Counted from the first letter of the stretch, positions 26,735 to 36,440 are shown. The stretch: DNA of 64,000 bases from UBA6627 sp965248675 (GCA_965248675.1 CBDFJZ010000003.1:1-64000); one strand, 5' to 3'. Numbers and translations are program-made. The notes: generated by a model not told the origin, from the letters alone.

Positions 26735-28391
26735 TCCGGTGCTCGGTCGTCGGTGTGCCGTCGCGCGAACTGACGATCGTGAGCTGCGAGAGATGTCCGT
26801 CATCGCTGGGGCTGAGTAGGCCGAAGCAGACACCGTTCACGGCGACATTCCCGCACGACCAGATGCGCTCCTGGAGCGGACCCTGCGGCGTCCCCACGTA
26901 CATCTCGAAGCGGCGCGCCGGGCCCTCGATGTTGGTGACGCCGCCGATCGTCCATTTGATGTTCGTGCCGGGCACGTCGAAGGCCATCGCCAGGTAGTCG
27001 AAGTCGATCTCCCACGACGGCCAGCGCAGACCACCGATCAGCGGCCCGACGCCCGGCGTTGTGCACCCCGCCGCGTTGCACGCCGCCATTGAGGTTTCAC
27101 GGGCGCCCGTCGTGAACACCCGGCGGACGTCCGGCTCGCCGATCGTGCCGACGATGGTGTCCCAGTCTGTCGCGGCGGTCGGCGACGCCTGCGCCGAGCA
27201 GCTCTCCGCGCCCCCGGTGAACGGTGTGTTCGTGCAGAACCGATAGCTCGAGGCGTCATCGCGTGCCGTCCACCCCAGCGCCGCACCGCCGGTCAGGCTG
27301 CCGGTGCCGGCCTGGAACCGCGCGAACGACGGCTGGAGCACCGGCAACCCGGTGCTCTCGTCGAACGTGACGTCAATCGTCGCGGTATCGAGGTGCCGGT
27401 ACGTGTCGCGCGCCGAGACCGTGAACTCGAGCGCGACGCTCCCGTCGTCGGGCGCAGTGAACGTCAGCTGGGGGCCGATCGCGACGAAGGTGACCGGGGG
27501 GCCGCCGGTCTGCTCCCACGCGTAGCTGATCGGGTCGTTCTCGGGATCGGTCGCGTCCGCGATCAGATCGACGCTCGTACCCGGCACGGCGAGCTGGTTG
27601 GCCGTCACCTGCAACGTCGGGCCGCTGTTCGCTCCGTAGAGCTGCTGGAGCGCATCTCGTTCGTCTGCCGTGGCAACGGTCGGACAGGTCGAGAGGTCGT
27701 CCGGATCGAACGAGTTGAACATCAGATCGGCCGTCACGGAGCTATGGCCGAAGCCGAGCACGTGCCCAAACTCGTGCGCAATCACGGAGAGGATGCAGGC
27801 GTCCGGGACCGCCGAGCCGATGTCGATCACCACGTCGAACTCGACGAACCGCCGATCGGACGGAATGCCGAAGAACGGGATGTCGAACCAGCTCCCGCGC
27901 GCGATCGCCGCGGCGGTGCCCGTGACCACGTTGCGCGAGTCGTCGAAGCCGACCTCGTTGACGTCGTTGTCGTCCTCCCAGCGGAAGCCCGCGCTGCAGT
28001 CGCCCACGTACTGGTAGCCGACGGCCGCCTCGAGCGTGTTCCACATCTCAGCGGCGTCCTCCACGAATGTCCGGAACTGCTCGGCCGTGAGGTAGGCCGG
28101 GCGTGCGAACTGATGGGTGCAGAGCTGGACTGGGATCTTGTCGGAGAACCAGTGCGCCGGCGCCCCACCGCACTCGGTCGTGATGCCGCCGTCGTCGCAA
28201 TCGGTGAAGAACGCGATGTCCTCGGTCGCGGCGAGCAGGCCGTCGATCGGGCGCGCGCCGTGTCCCTCTCCCTGCGCCGCGACCGCGGGCACGAACGTCA
28301 CGAGCGCGACCGTCGACAACGCGAGCGCTATCGCGAAGGCAGCCAGTGGTGCGCGCAGCCCCGGTTCGAGGCCGCCACGGGGTCCGGACAC
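26721..28391 (-). CDS. Secreted matrixin-like metalloprotease (metzincin) with Ig/PKD-like domains
   Basis: About 556 residues. A signal peptide (LRAPLAAFAIALALSTVALV, cut after AVAAQG) leads to a catalytic domain with IAHEFGHVLGFGHS, the full HExxHxxGxxH zinc motif, and the Met-turn in TADLMFNSFDP. This defines a metzincin, most like the M10/matrixin type without a visible cysteine-switch pro-domain. After it comes a PKD/cadherin-like domain (DATDPENDPISYAWEQTGG) and a C-terminal region of about 200 residues with six Cys. It acts outside the cell or at the surface. GTG 28391 is chosen since the signal peptide follows directly. An in-frame ATG at 28466 adds 25 unconserved residues. Confidence 0.82.
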   Translation of the reverse strand: MSGPRGGLEPGLRAPLAAFAIALALSTVALVTFVPAVAAQGEGHGARPIDGLLAATEDIAFFTDCDDGGITTECGGAPAHWFSDKIPVQLCTHQFARPAYLTAEQFRTFVEDAAEMWNTLEAAVGYQYVGDCSAGFRWEDDNDVNEVGFDDSRNVVTGTAAAIARGSWFDIPFFGIPSDRRFVEFDVVIDIGSAVPDACILSVIAHEFGHVLGFGHSSVTADLMFNSFDPDDLSTCPTVATADERDALQQLYGANSGPTLQVTANQLAVPGTSVDLIADATDPENDPISYAWEQTGGPPVTFVAIGPQLTFTAPDDGSVALEFTVSARDTYRHLDTATIDVTFDESTGLPVLQPSFARFQAGTGSLTGGAALGWTARDDASSYRFCTNTPFTGGAESCSAQASPTAATDWDTIVGTIGEPDVRRVFTTGARETSMAACNAAGCTTPGVGPLIGGLRWPSWEIDFDYLAMAFDVPGTNIKWTIGGVTNIEGPARRFEMYVGTPQGPLQERIWSCGNVAVNGVCFGLLSPSDDGHLSQLTIVSSRDGTPTTEHRIRIR

Positions 28392-28484
28392 TGGATGCTC
28401 CGCCCGTCCGCCTGGTTGGGGTGGGGTTCTGTGGGGAGGATGCGTCCATTCTAACGAGCGCGCCAACGCCGCGCCCGACGGTGG

Positions 28485-29553
28485 CTACTCGGGACGCTTG
28501 TAGACCATGATCGAACGACCACTGATCTCGCCGTCCTCGAGCGCCCGAATGCCCTCGTTGATGTCGTCCAGCGCGTCGTAGCGCCTGGTGATCATCTTGT
28601 CGAGCGGCAGCGCGCCCCGCCGAAACCACTCCACGTATTGCGGTTAGTCGTCGACGGGATGGCTCGAGCCGCCGAGCGAGCCGATCAGGTGCCGCTCGCC
28701 GAGGGGGGAAGAGCCCCTGCGGGATCGTGATTGGTCCCTGCGGAACGCCGACGATCACCGCGGTTCCGCCGCGCGACGCTCCGAGGCGACCCGGCCGCGC
28801 CACCTCGACGATCTGGTGCAGCGTCACTTCGGCGCCGATCGCGTCGAACGCGAAGTCGACGCCACCGTTCGTCATGTCGTTGACGGCCTCCACCGGATCG
28901 ACCTGCGAGGCGTTCACGACGTCCGTCGCACCGAACTCCTTCGCGAACTCCAGCTTCTCGTCGTTCAGGTCGACGGCGATGATCCGGCCGGCCTGCGCGA
29001 TCTGCGCGCCCGCGAGCACGTTGATCCCGACGCCGCCGACGCCAAACACCGCAACCGTGTCGCCCGGCTGCACCTTCGCCGAACCGAGCACGGCGCCGAC
29101 CCCGGTCACGGTGGCGCAGCCGATGATCGCCGTGTCCTCCATCGACACGTCGTTCGCCAGCGGCAGCACCATCTGCTCGTGCGCGAGGACGTGCTCGGCC
29201 CAGGTGTAGATGTTGGGCCCCTCGAGCTCGCGGCCGCGATAGTTGAGGCGCGTGCGCGGCACGGCGGGGTCTTCGACCGTGATTTCGCGCGGGACCCACG
29301 TGACCATCACGCGATCGCCCTCGCGGACATGGCTGACTTCACTCCCCTTCGCCGTCACGACGCCGGTCGCCTCGTGCCCGAGCAGGAGTGGGCGCTGCAG
29401 ATCCGGGTTATGGAGCTGGTGGAGCTGGGAATGACAGATCCCCGAGGCATAGAGCTCGACCAGGACCTCGTGCGGGTTCGGGTCAGGCAGCTCGATCTCC
29501 TCGATCGCCAGCCGCTGTCCATACTCGACGTCGATCGCCGCGCGCGTCTGCAT
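28485..29553 (-). pseudogene. MDR alcohol dehydrogenase with frameshift and internal stop
   Basis: NAD-type medium-chain dehydrogenase. From ATG 29553: MQTRAAIDVEYGQRLAIEEI, SGICHSQLHQL and GHEATGVV (catalytic zinc site), then GVGGVGINVLAGAQIAQAG. The four-Cys structural zinc lobe of its relative at 12797 is replaced by a Cys-free loop. The frame is good to about residue 280. A run of six G at 28703-28708 (plus strand) then shifts it. Removing one gives LGERHLIGSLGGSSHPVDD, and then a TAA (plus 28644-28646) where Tyr would fit, then PQYVEWFRRGALPLDKM to a TAG at 28485. Two lesions in one gene argue for decay or poor sequence locally. Confidence 0.85.
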
Positions 29554-29705
29554 TGGTCCCCCCTGTCGACGGCATTCTGTCGGCGGCACTCCTGGTCGGT
29601 GCCGGGCTCCTGGCCGCTCGAGCGTGGTGGCTCCGGCGCCACGATACACTGACGCCGTCACGGCACTCGTGGCGGTTCGATTGGATCATCGCGAGGAGGT
29701 CGCCG

Positions 29706-31031
29706 ATGACCGAACGGAGCAACGGCGCGTCATCGAACGGCGTCCACGAAGCCCGTCCACACTATCCGCCGCTCGCGCAGCAGCCGCCAGCAGATCCCAA
29801 CCCGCCCTACCGGCTCCCGCTGGCAGGCGTGCGGATCCTCGATATGAGCGTGTTCCAGCAAGGGACGTACGCCTCGGCGATGCTCGCCGACATGGGCGCC
29901 GACGTCGTCAAGATCGAAGGCCCGGACTCGCCCGACCCCGGACGCGGCAGCGGGATCGGCCTCGCGCCGAACGGCCTCAGCCCGTACTTCCAGCACCTCA
30001 ACCGCAACAAGCGCGCGATCTGCCTCGATCTGAAGCACGAGCGAGGGCGCGAGACCTTCCTCAAGCTCGTCGAGACGGCGGACATCTTCCACAACAACAT
30101 GCGCCCGGGCGTGCTCGACCGGCTCGGCCTGACGTACGAGGTGCTGAAGGAGCGCAATCCTCGGATCATCGTCTCCAACGCGACCGGCTGGGGGAACGAG
30201 GGCCCGGACGCTGAGGCGCAGATGGGCAGCATGGACATCCTCGCCCAGGCCCGAGGCGGGATCATGTCGGTCACCGGCACCCCGGACACCGGCCCGTTGC
30301 CCGTTGGCGCGCCGTTCGCCGATCACACGGGTGCGATCATCTCCGCGTTCGGCATGATGACCGCGCTCTGGGAGCGCGAGCACAGTGGCGAGGGCCAGGT
30401 CATCGACACTTCGCTCTACGGCTCGCAGCTCTGCATCCAGGGCCTCAACATCACCTCGGCGATGTGGGGCGTCCCGCCCCGCGGCCTGGTCGACGACGCG
30501 GACCGACCGCCGCACTGGACGCGCTACCTCTGCCAGGACGGCCAGTACCTCCTCGTTGGCGGCGGCCAGCCCGCCAAGTGGTGGACGGAGTTCTGCGAGG
30601 TGATGGGCGCGCCCGAGCTGGCCGAGGGCGGCGCGCCGGCTCACATGAAGAGCGACGAGAACCGCGTCCGCCGCGCCCGCTTGCAGGAGATCTTCCTGAC
30701 GAAGCCGCGCGCCGACTGGCTGTCGATCCTGCAGCCGCAGTTCTTCGTGCAGGCGATCTCTGACTACCTCGAGATCGCGGAAGACGAACAGCCATGGGCG
30801 AACGGCTACCTGACCAACATGCCCGACCCGCGCGATCCCGAGGCACCGTCCCTGCCGACGGTCGGACCGCCCGTCCGCCTGAGCCGCACGCCGGCCTCGG
30901 TCCGCGCCGCCGCACCGGAGTTCGGTCAGCACACCGAGGAGGTGCTGCTCGAGGCTGGCTTCGAGTGGGATCAGATCGCCGAGCTCCGCGAAGCCGGCGC
31001 CTTCGGAGATCTCGCGAACGTGAGCGGCTAG
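29706..31031 (+). CDS. CaiB/BaiF family (class III) CoA-transferase
   Basis: Family III CoA-transferase, 441 residues, that moves CoA between acyl-CoA and free acids without covalent acyl-enzyme loss. After a Pro-rich leader the family core is clear: LPLAGVRILDMSVFQQGTYA, MLADMGADVVKIEGPDSPD, NKRAICLDLKHERGRE with the next segment FHNNMRPGVLDRLGL, and GQVIDTSLYGSQL. The usual catalytic Asp is seen in ICLDL/ADIFHNNM region only by alignment, not by motif. ATG 29706 follows GAGGTCGCCG. Substrate unknown, possibly a steroid, carnitine or aromatic acid CoA ester. Confidence 0.87.
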   Translation: MTERSNGASSNGVHEARPHYPPLAQQPPADPNPPYRLPLAGVRILDMSVFQQGTYASAMLADMGADVVKIEGPDSPDPGRGSGIGLAPNGLSPYFQHLNRNKRAICLDLKHERGRETFLKLVETADIFHNNMRPGVLDRLGLTYEVLKERNPRIIVSNATGWGNEGPDAEAQMGSMDILAQARGGIMSVTGTPDTGPLPVGAPFADHTGAIISAFGMMTALWEREHSGEGQVIDTSLYGSQLCIQGLNITSAMWGVPPRGLVDDADRPPHWTRYLCQDGQYLLVGGGQPAKWWTEFCEVMGAPELAEGGAPAHMKSDENRVRRARLQEIFLTKPRADWLSILQPQFFVQAISDYLEIAEDEQPWANGYLTNMPDPRDPEAPSLPTVGPPVRLSRTPASVRAAAPEFGQHTEEVLLEAGFEWDQIAELREAGAFGDLANVSG

Positions 31032-31114
31032 TCCTCGCCCTCGATAGCGTGCGTGCCGGCGTACCGCGGATTCTGGACGTGGCCCGAGACCAGGGTGTCC
31101 CGAGGAGATGAGCC

Positions 31115-31775
31115 ATGAGCGATTGCTGCCAACCCGCCTACGCTGGGGTGTTCAACAGCCGGAGCGCTCGGAAAGACGCGAAGGCCTACCGCAACAAGGG
31201 TCTGGACGGGCAATCCGCGCAGATCGTCTCGCTCCTCACCGCCGAGCCCCTCGAGGGCGCGACCATCCTCGAGGTCGGCGGTGGCGTCGGCGCGATTCAG
31301 CTCGAGCTACTGAAGGCCGGCGCCGGCCGCGCCGTCAGCGTCGAGCTGTCGACCGAGTACGAAGCCGCCGCCGCAGAGCTCCTCGCCGAGGCGGACCTCG
31401 AGGGGCGGGTGGACCGCCGCGTCGGCGATTTCGTCGCAATGAACGGCAACCTGCCAGTCGCCGACGCCGTCGTCATGAACTAAGGTGATCTGCTGTTACC
31501 CCGACATGCCCGCCTTCCTCGGCGCGGCGTGCGAGCACGCGCGAGCGCGTGTCGTGATCAGTGTGCCGCGTGAGCGCTGGGTGCTCCGTGCCGCGTTCGC
31601 CCTCGGAAACCAATGGTTCCGTCTTCGGCGCAGCGCCTTCAGGGCGTTCGTCCATCCGAAGCGCGAGATGATCGACGAGGCAGCCCAGCACGGCTTCGCT
31701 CCGGCGAACGAGCAACGCGGCCGCATCTGGGACGTCATCCTCTTCGAGCGCCCTGCCCCTCCGGCGGGCGGCTAG
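31115..31775 (+). pseudogene. Class I SAM-dependent methyltransferase, frameshifted
   Basis: SAM-binding motif TILEVGGGVGAIQLELLKAG and acidic end of strand 2 (AVSVELSTEYEAAA) are clear, after a start MSDCCQPAYAGVFNSRSARK that recurs in one methyltransferase subfamily. At 31481-31483 the frame hits TAA directly after VVMN. One base removed there continues at once as VICCYPDMPAFLGAACEHAR to 31775 (ISVPRERW, then RIWDVILFERP). So the gene is about 220 residues with a one-base insertion. ATG 31115 has GAGGAG upstream. Substrate unknown. Confidence 0.82.
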
Positions 31776-31883
31776 CGCCGCGACCTCGGCCCACTGCCTG
31801 ACCGGGACACAGACCCAGCCGCCTGATCTCGACCAGCTACCCTGTCGACACGGCGCCGGGGATGAAGGCGTAACCTGTCTCGC

Positions 31884-32180
31884 ATGGCACAGAAACCGGT
31901 CAGCCTCGAGGACAGCCAGTGGGTCGCGGAGCTACGCGCGGCCATCGGGGACAAACTCGTGGACGTGCGATATGTGGCCGAGGGTGACGGCTACGACTTC
32001 CTCATCGTCTACTCGCCGGGCAGCCGGAGGCTGGCGATCGACCGGTTCACCGAAGCACTCCGCCGCGCGCCAGACATGCCTCCGTTCGATCTCATCGGGT
32101 TCGAGCAGGGACTCGTCCCCGAGTACTACGGCGAGTACCAGAGTGTGAACGGTACCTTGCTGCACGCCGAGCAGAGATGA
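31884..32180 (+). CDS. Small conserved hypothetical protein paired with a HEPN-like gene
   Basis: 98 residues, soluble: SLEDSQWVAELRAAIGDKLV, a strand pair DVRYVAEGDGYDFLIVYS, then FTEALRRAPDMPPFDLIGFE and a Glu/Tyr-rich end. I do not recognise a family. It lies directly before, and overlaps, a helical HEPN-like frame, an arrangement common for two-gene toxin-antitoxin or nucleotidyltransferase pairs. No nucleotidyltransferase motif is visible here, so that idea stays open. Confidence 0.55.
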   Translation: MAQKPVSLEDSQWVAELRAAIGDKLVDVRYVAEGDGYDFLIVYSPGSRRLAIDRFTEALRRAPDMPPFDLIGFEQGLVPEYYGEYQSVNGTLLHAEQR

Positions 32181-32517
32181 GCATCTCGCGAAGGCCGACG
32201 GCAACGCAGCACTAGCCGCTCAGCTCGCGGCTGACCACAGCTCTCCGGAGTGGGCCACCACGGTGCTGTTCTATCGCGCGGTTCACCTGGTGGAAGCGTG
32301 GTTCGCTCTCCGGGGCGTCCATAACCTCAGTCACCACGCCCGCAGCCAGGCGGTGTACCGAGATCTCGGCGAGATCGCCAGTGACTATGCTGACCTTCTG
32401 GAGGCCTCTCGGATCGCGCGCTACGAGCAAGACGGCATGATCGACTGGCCGCTGCACGAGCGCCTGAGGGAGGGCGCAGACCGCATCGAGGCACACGTGC
32501 GGGCAGCGTTGCGGTAG
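32177..32517 (+). pseudogene. HEPN-like helical protein, start disrupted by a one-base deletion
   Basis: From about 32179 the frame reads EHLAKADGNAALAAQLAADH, SPEWATTVLFYRAVHLVEAW, then SHHARSQAVYRDLGEIASDY and a helical end to 32517. The HLAKAxGN start, the WA...FY..H..EA helix and the His-His are typical of HEPN-type four-helix proteins. No start codon exists in this frame after the last upstream stop, except an internal GTG at 32263. ATG at 32177 would fit if one G were added (ATG GAG CAT). So a one-base deletion is likely. The canonical R-x4-6-H RNase motif is not evident. Confidence 0.5.
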
Positions 32518-32557
32518 GCGCCGCGATCGCCCTCGGTCCCGCGCGGAGCGCCCGCGC

Positions 32558-32563
32558 TATAAT
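32558..32563 (+). promoter_or_regulatory. TATAAT -10 box upstream of acyl-CoA synthetase
   Basis: A perfect TATAAT lies 53 bases before ATG 32616, and GAGGGGG at 32603-32609 provides the ribosome site. The -35 region (ggtccc) is poor. Confidence 0.55.
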
Positions 32564-32615
32564 CCGCCTCGCCGGGCGAAAGGCCGACTGATCGCCGGCT
32601 TGCGAGGGGGTTCCG

Positions 32616-34364
32616 ATGGTCACCGGTTACGCGGAGATCGCCAAAGACGCAACCGAGCTGAAGGCCCCCCCGAACCTCAACGATTACGACGGCCAGCGCG
32701 AAAGTTGGAACTGGGACGACCTCTGGTCCGAGCTCGACACGCCGAACGGGCTGATCAACCAGGCGCACGAGTGCATCGATCGCCACGCGCTCGGCGAGCG
32801 GGCTCAGAAGGTGGCGATGATCTGGCAGTCTGCTGACGGCGACATCGAGAACTACACCTACGCCGACATGAAGCGCGAGACCGACAAGGTCGCGAACGCC
32901 TTCCGAGGCGCCGGCGTCGAGAAGGGCGACCGCGTCTTCTTCCTCAGCGACCGCATCCCGGAGCTGTACTTCGGTGTCTTCGGCACGCTCAAGCTCGGCG
33001 CGATCGCCGCGCCGCTGTTCTCGGCGTTCGGGCCGGAGCCGATCAAGGACCGCGTACAACGTGCCGACGGCAAGGTGATCGTGACCACGCCGAAGCTGCT
33101 CGCCAAGGTCGACGCAATCCGCGACGAATTGCCAAGCCTCGAGACGGTGATCGTGATCGACCACCGCGAGGGCGCCGAGGTCGCCGACCGCGACGTTGCG
33201 TGGTCCTCGATCGTGCCCGACGCGTCCGAGGACTTCACGATCGAGCAGACCGGCGCCGAGGATTGGTCGATCATGCACTTCACCAGCGGCACGACCGGGC
33301 TGCCGAAGGGCGCGGCACACGTCCACAACACGGTGGTCAGCCACTACGCAACCGGCAAATACGTCCTCGACTTCCACGACGAAGACATCTACTGGTGCAC
33401 AGCAGACCCGGGCTGGGTAACCGGCACCTCGTATGGGATGTTCGCGCCGTGGAGCAACGGCATCACGCAAGTGATCGACGAAGGCGGCTTCAGCGCCCGG
33501 CGCTGGTACGAGACGATCGCGCGCCACGAGGTGACCGTCTGGTACACCGCCCCGACGGCGATCCGGCTGCTGATGAAGGCGGGCGCCGAAACGGCCCGCA
33601 ACCACGACCTCTCGTCGTTGCGTTATGTCATGTCCGTCGGCGAACCGCTCAATCCCGAGGGCGTGGTGTGGGGCCTCGAGGCCTTCGACCTCCCGATCCA
33701 CGACAACTGGTGGCAGACCGAAACCGGCGCGATCATGATCGCCAACTACCCGGTGATGCCGATCCGCCCCGGCTCGATGGGCCGCCCCTTCCCCGGCATC
33801 CACGCCGCGATCATCGATGACGAGGGCAACGAGCTGAGCACCCCGATGGCCGAAGGTCAGCTCGCCGTGAAGCCCGGTTGGCCCTCGATGTTCCGCACCT
33901 ACTGGAATGACCAGGAGCGCTACGACTCCCGCTTCAAGAACGGCTGGTACCTCACCGGCGACAAGGCGAAGCGCGACGAGGACGGCTACTTCTGGTTCGT
34001 CGGCCGCGACGACGACGTGATCAACACCGCCGGCCACCTGGTCAGCCCGTTCGAGGTCGAGAGTGCGCTGATCGAGCACGAGGCGGTCGCCGAGGCCGGC
34101 GTGATCGGCAAGCCGGATGACCTCGCGATGGAGGTGGTCAAGGCGTTCGTCACGCTGAACGAGGGCTACGAGAACACCCGCGAGTTGGTGCGCGAACTCA
34201 ACAACCACTGCCGCACCCGCCTCGGACCGGCCGTCGCGCCTCGTGAGATCGAGGTGATCGACATCCTGCCGAAGACGCGCAGCGGCAAGATCATGCGGCG
34301 CCTGCTGAAGGCGCGCGAGCTCGGCCTGCCCGAGGGCGACACCTCGACGCTCGAAGAGGACTGA
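32616..34364 (+). CDS. AMP-forming acyl-CoA synthetase, acetyl-CoA synthetase-like
   Basis: 582-residue member of the ANL superfamily that makes acyl-CoA from a short carboxylic acid, ATP and CoA. P-loop MHFTSGTTGLPKGAAHVHNT, then WCTADPGWVTGTSYGMFAPW typical of acetyl-CoA synthetases, NWWQTETGAIMIANYP, GWYLTGDKAKRDEDGYFWFV, and the C-terminal SGKIMRRLLKAREL with the acetylatable Lys. It is shorter than canonical Acs (about 650). The pattern resembles AcsA of Bacillus or archaeal medium-chain forms. Next to citrate synthase, so it may feed acetate into the TCA cycle. Confidence 0.9.
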   Translation: MVTGYAEIAKDATELKAPPNLNDYDGQRESWNWDDLWSELDTPNGLINQAHECIDRHALGERAQKVAMIWQSADGDIENYTYADMKRETDKVANAFRGAGVEKGDRVFFLSDRIPELYFGVFGTLKLGAIAAPLFSAFGPEPIKDRVQRADGKVIVTTPKLLAKVDAIRDELPSLETVIVIDHREGAEVADRDVAWSSIVPDASEDFTIEQTGAEDWSIMHFTSGTTGLPKGAAHVHNTVVSHYATGKYVLDFHDEDIYWCTADPGWVTGTSYGMFAPWSNGITQVIDEGGFSARRWYETIARHEVTVWYTAPTAIRLLMKAGAETARNHDLSSLRYVMSVGEPLNPEGVVWGLEAFDLPIHDNWWQTETGAIMIANYPVMPIRPGSMGRPFPGIHAAIIDDEGNELSTPMAEGQLAVKPGWPSMFRTYWNDQERYDSRFKNGWYLTGDKAKRDEDGYFWFVGRDDDVINTAGHLVSPFEVESALIEHEAVAEAGVIGKPDDLAMEVVKAFVTLNEGYENTRELVRELNNHCRTRLGPAVAPREIEVIDILPKTRSGKIMRRLLKARELGLPEGDTSTLEED

Positions 34365-34451
34365 CGTCCTCGGACCCTCGAGGACGACGAGCGCCCTCGC
34401 AGTCGCCGCGAAGCAGCGGCGAGACGCAGCGATCGGGACAGGGGACAGACG

Positions 34452-35609
34452 ATGGCAGCATCCGCCAACGGAGCTGACGATGGCCCCCAGATCCACCGTG
34501 GGCTGAACGGCGTCTATTTCGATCGCAGCGCCGCAAGCTTCATCGACGGCCGCGAGGGCACGCTCCTCTACCGTGGCTACTCGATCCACGACCTCGCTTC
34601 GCAATCGACGTTCGAGGAGGTCGGCTACCTCCTGCTCCACGGCGAGTTGCCGGACGCCACCGAGCTGGAGGCGTTCCGGGCTCTGCTGGGGGAGGCTCGC
34701 ACGCTCCCGGAACCCGTCGTTGACGTGATCCGCTCGGTGGCGACCGCGCACCCGATGGACGTGCTGCGAACCGCGGCGTCCGCGCTCGCGGCATTCGACC
34801 CGGAGGTCGACGACAATTCGCACGATGCGACGCTGCGGAAGGGAGAGCGCCTGACAGGGCAGGTGCCCTCCATCGTGACGACGCACCACCGCATCCGTCA
34901 CGGCCTGGAGCCGATCGCGCCCGACCCCGAACTCGGCCACGCGGCGAGCTTCCTCTATCAACTGAACGGCGAGCGCGCCTCCGACGACGCAGTGTCGCTG
35001 ATGGACAAAGACGCCATCCTTCACGCCGAGCACGGTTCGAACGCGTCTGCCTTCACAGCACGGGTGGTGGCGGGAACGGACGCGAACCTGCACGCGGCCG
35101 TGACCTCGGCGATCGCGGCGCTCTCGGGACCGGCGCACGGCGGCGCGGCCGAGAACGTGATGAAGATGGCGCAGGAGATCGGCGAGCCGGAGCAGGCGGC
35201 GGACTACGTCAAGGCGCTCCGCAAGAACCGCGAGCCGGTGATGGGCTTCGGGCACCGCGTCTACCGCACCGAGGATCCCCGCGCGCGCCACATGCGCGAG
35301 GGCGTGCTACGGCTCTCCCAGGAGATGGAACAGCCGAAGTGGTACCAAATCCTCGAGGCGACCGTGGAGGCGATGAGCCCCTACGCGCGCCTGGGCGTCA
35401 ACGTGAACGTCGACTTCTACGCTGGGGTCGTTTACTACCTGCTCGGCATCCCAGAGGACCTCTTCGTCCCGATCTTCGCGATGGGCCGCGTGCCCGGCTG
35501 GGCCGCGCAGGTGCTCGAACAATTCGAGCACAACATCCTGATCCGCCCGCTCACCGTTTACAACGGCCCTGAGCCTCGGGATTACGTGCCGCTCGCGGCG
35601 CGCGGCTAG
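34452..35609 (+). CDS. Citrate synthase
   Basis: Condenses acetyl-CoA and oxaloacetate. 385 residues, the short Gram-positive/archaeal type. Substrate-site segments: LLYRGYSIHDLA, LHAEHGSNASAFTARVVAGT with the first His, GPAHGGAAENVMKM with the second, and MGFGHRVYRTEDPRA with the third region, then the catalytic Asp in NVNVDFYAGVVYY. ATG 34452. The 87 bases to the synthetase upstream and same strand suggest a shared transcript. 2-Methylcitrate synthase has the same fold and cannot be fully excluded. Confidence 0.93.
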   Translation: MAASANGADDGPQIHRGLNGVYFDRSAASFIDGREGTLLYRGYSIHDLASQSTFEEVGYLLLHGELPDATELEAFRALLGEARTLPEPVVDVIRSVATAHPMDVLRTAASALAAFDPEVDDNSHDATLRKGERLTGQVPSIVTTHHRIRHGLEPIAPDPELGHAASFLYQLNGERASDDAVSLMDKDAILHAEHGSNASAFTARVVAGTDANLHAAVTSAIAALSGPAHGGAAENVMKMAQEIGEPEQAADYVKALRKNREPVMGFGHRVYRTEDPRARHMREGVLRLSQEMEQPKWYQILEATVEAMSPYARLGVNVNVDFYAGVVYYLLGIPEDLFVPIFAMGRVPGWAAQVLEQFEHNILIRPLTVYNGPEPRDYVPLAARG

Positions 35610-35633
35610 CGCCTCCGTCCGCCACGGAGCTGG

Positions 35634-36440
35634 CTAGACCTTGCGGTAGCGATTCACGGCGACCGTCGCCGCGATCACGGTGATCGCGAGGCTCCAGGCG
35701 AGCATCCTCCAGATATCCGTCGCATCGGGTACGCCAAGTGCGAGGCCGCGAACGGCGTTGACGGTGATCGTGACCGGGTTCTCCGTCGCGAAGCCGCGCA
35801 CCCACGGATGCATCGACTCGACCGGGACGAACGCAGAGCTGACGAAGGTCAGCGGGAACAACCAGAGGAATCCGGCGCTCTGCATCGTCTCGACGTTGCG
35901 AATCCAGACACCGAGGGTGGCCGACACCCAGAGAAACGGAATCGCGAAGACGACGGTGAGGGCCGGCACCCCGAGCGACTCGATCAGGCTGCCGTGGAAG
36001 CGGAAGCCGATCAGGTGCCCGACGACCAGCATGATCGCGACTGCAAACACGATCGTCGTCAGGTCGGCGATGATCCGCCCCGCCACCACCGCGATCCTCG
36101 ACATCGGCAGCGAACGATAGCGGTCGATCATCCCCTGGTTCAGGTCCTCGGCGAGACCGGTGCCGGTGTTCATGGCGGTGAAGAGCACGGTCTGCAAGAG
36201 GATGCCGGGGATCAGGAAGTCGGCGTAGTTCGGGGTCTCGGTCGCGATCGCGCCCCCGAACACGTAGTTGAAGAGCAGGATGAACATCACCGGCTGGATG
36301 GCGAGGAAGACGATGTAGTCGAAGCGTCGGCTGGTCCGCCGCAGGTTCCGCTGCGCCATCAGCAACGAGTCCGACACCGTCCAGCTCAGGCGTGCGGACG
36401 CGGTCGGTCGAGGCGGCGCCACCGTTCCGAGGGCCATCAT
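35634..36440 (-). CDS. ABC-2 type transporter permease (DrrB-like)
   Basis: 268-residue membrane permease with six predicted helices, of the daunorubicin-resistance DrrB/ABC-2 type. Features: a cytoplasmic amphipathic start (SLLMAQRNLRRTSRRFDYIVFL region), FLIPGILLQTVLFTAMNTGTG, a conserved ERYRSLPMS-like loop (IDRYRSLPMSRIAVVAGRI), and the late FPLTFVSSAFVPVESMHPWV signature. Start overlaps the ATPase stop by ATGA. Exports a lipid- or drug-like compound, identity unknown. Confidence 0.88.
   Translation of the reverse strand: MMALGTVAPPRPTASARLSWTVSDSLLMAQRNLRRTSRRFDYIVFLAIQPVMFILLFNYVFGGAIATETPNYADFLIPGILLQTVLFTAMNTGTGLAEDLNQGMIDRYRSLPMSRIAVVAGRIIADLTTIVFAVAIMLVVGHLIGFRFHGSLIESLGVPALTVVFAIPFLWVSATLGVWIRNVETMQSAGFLWLFPLTFVSSAFVPVESMHPWVRGFATENPVTITVNAVRGLALGVPDATDIWRMLAWSLAITVIAATVAVNRYRKV

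Noticed and set aside
32421..35291. A 956-codon open frame on the minus strand opposite acyl-CoA synthetase and citrate synthase
   Set aside because: It is fully antisense to two highly conserved genes, its composition is Arg/Val/His-rich with no domain, and high GC at codon position three opens such mirror frames.
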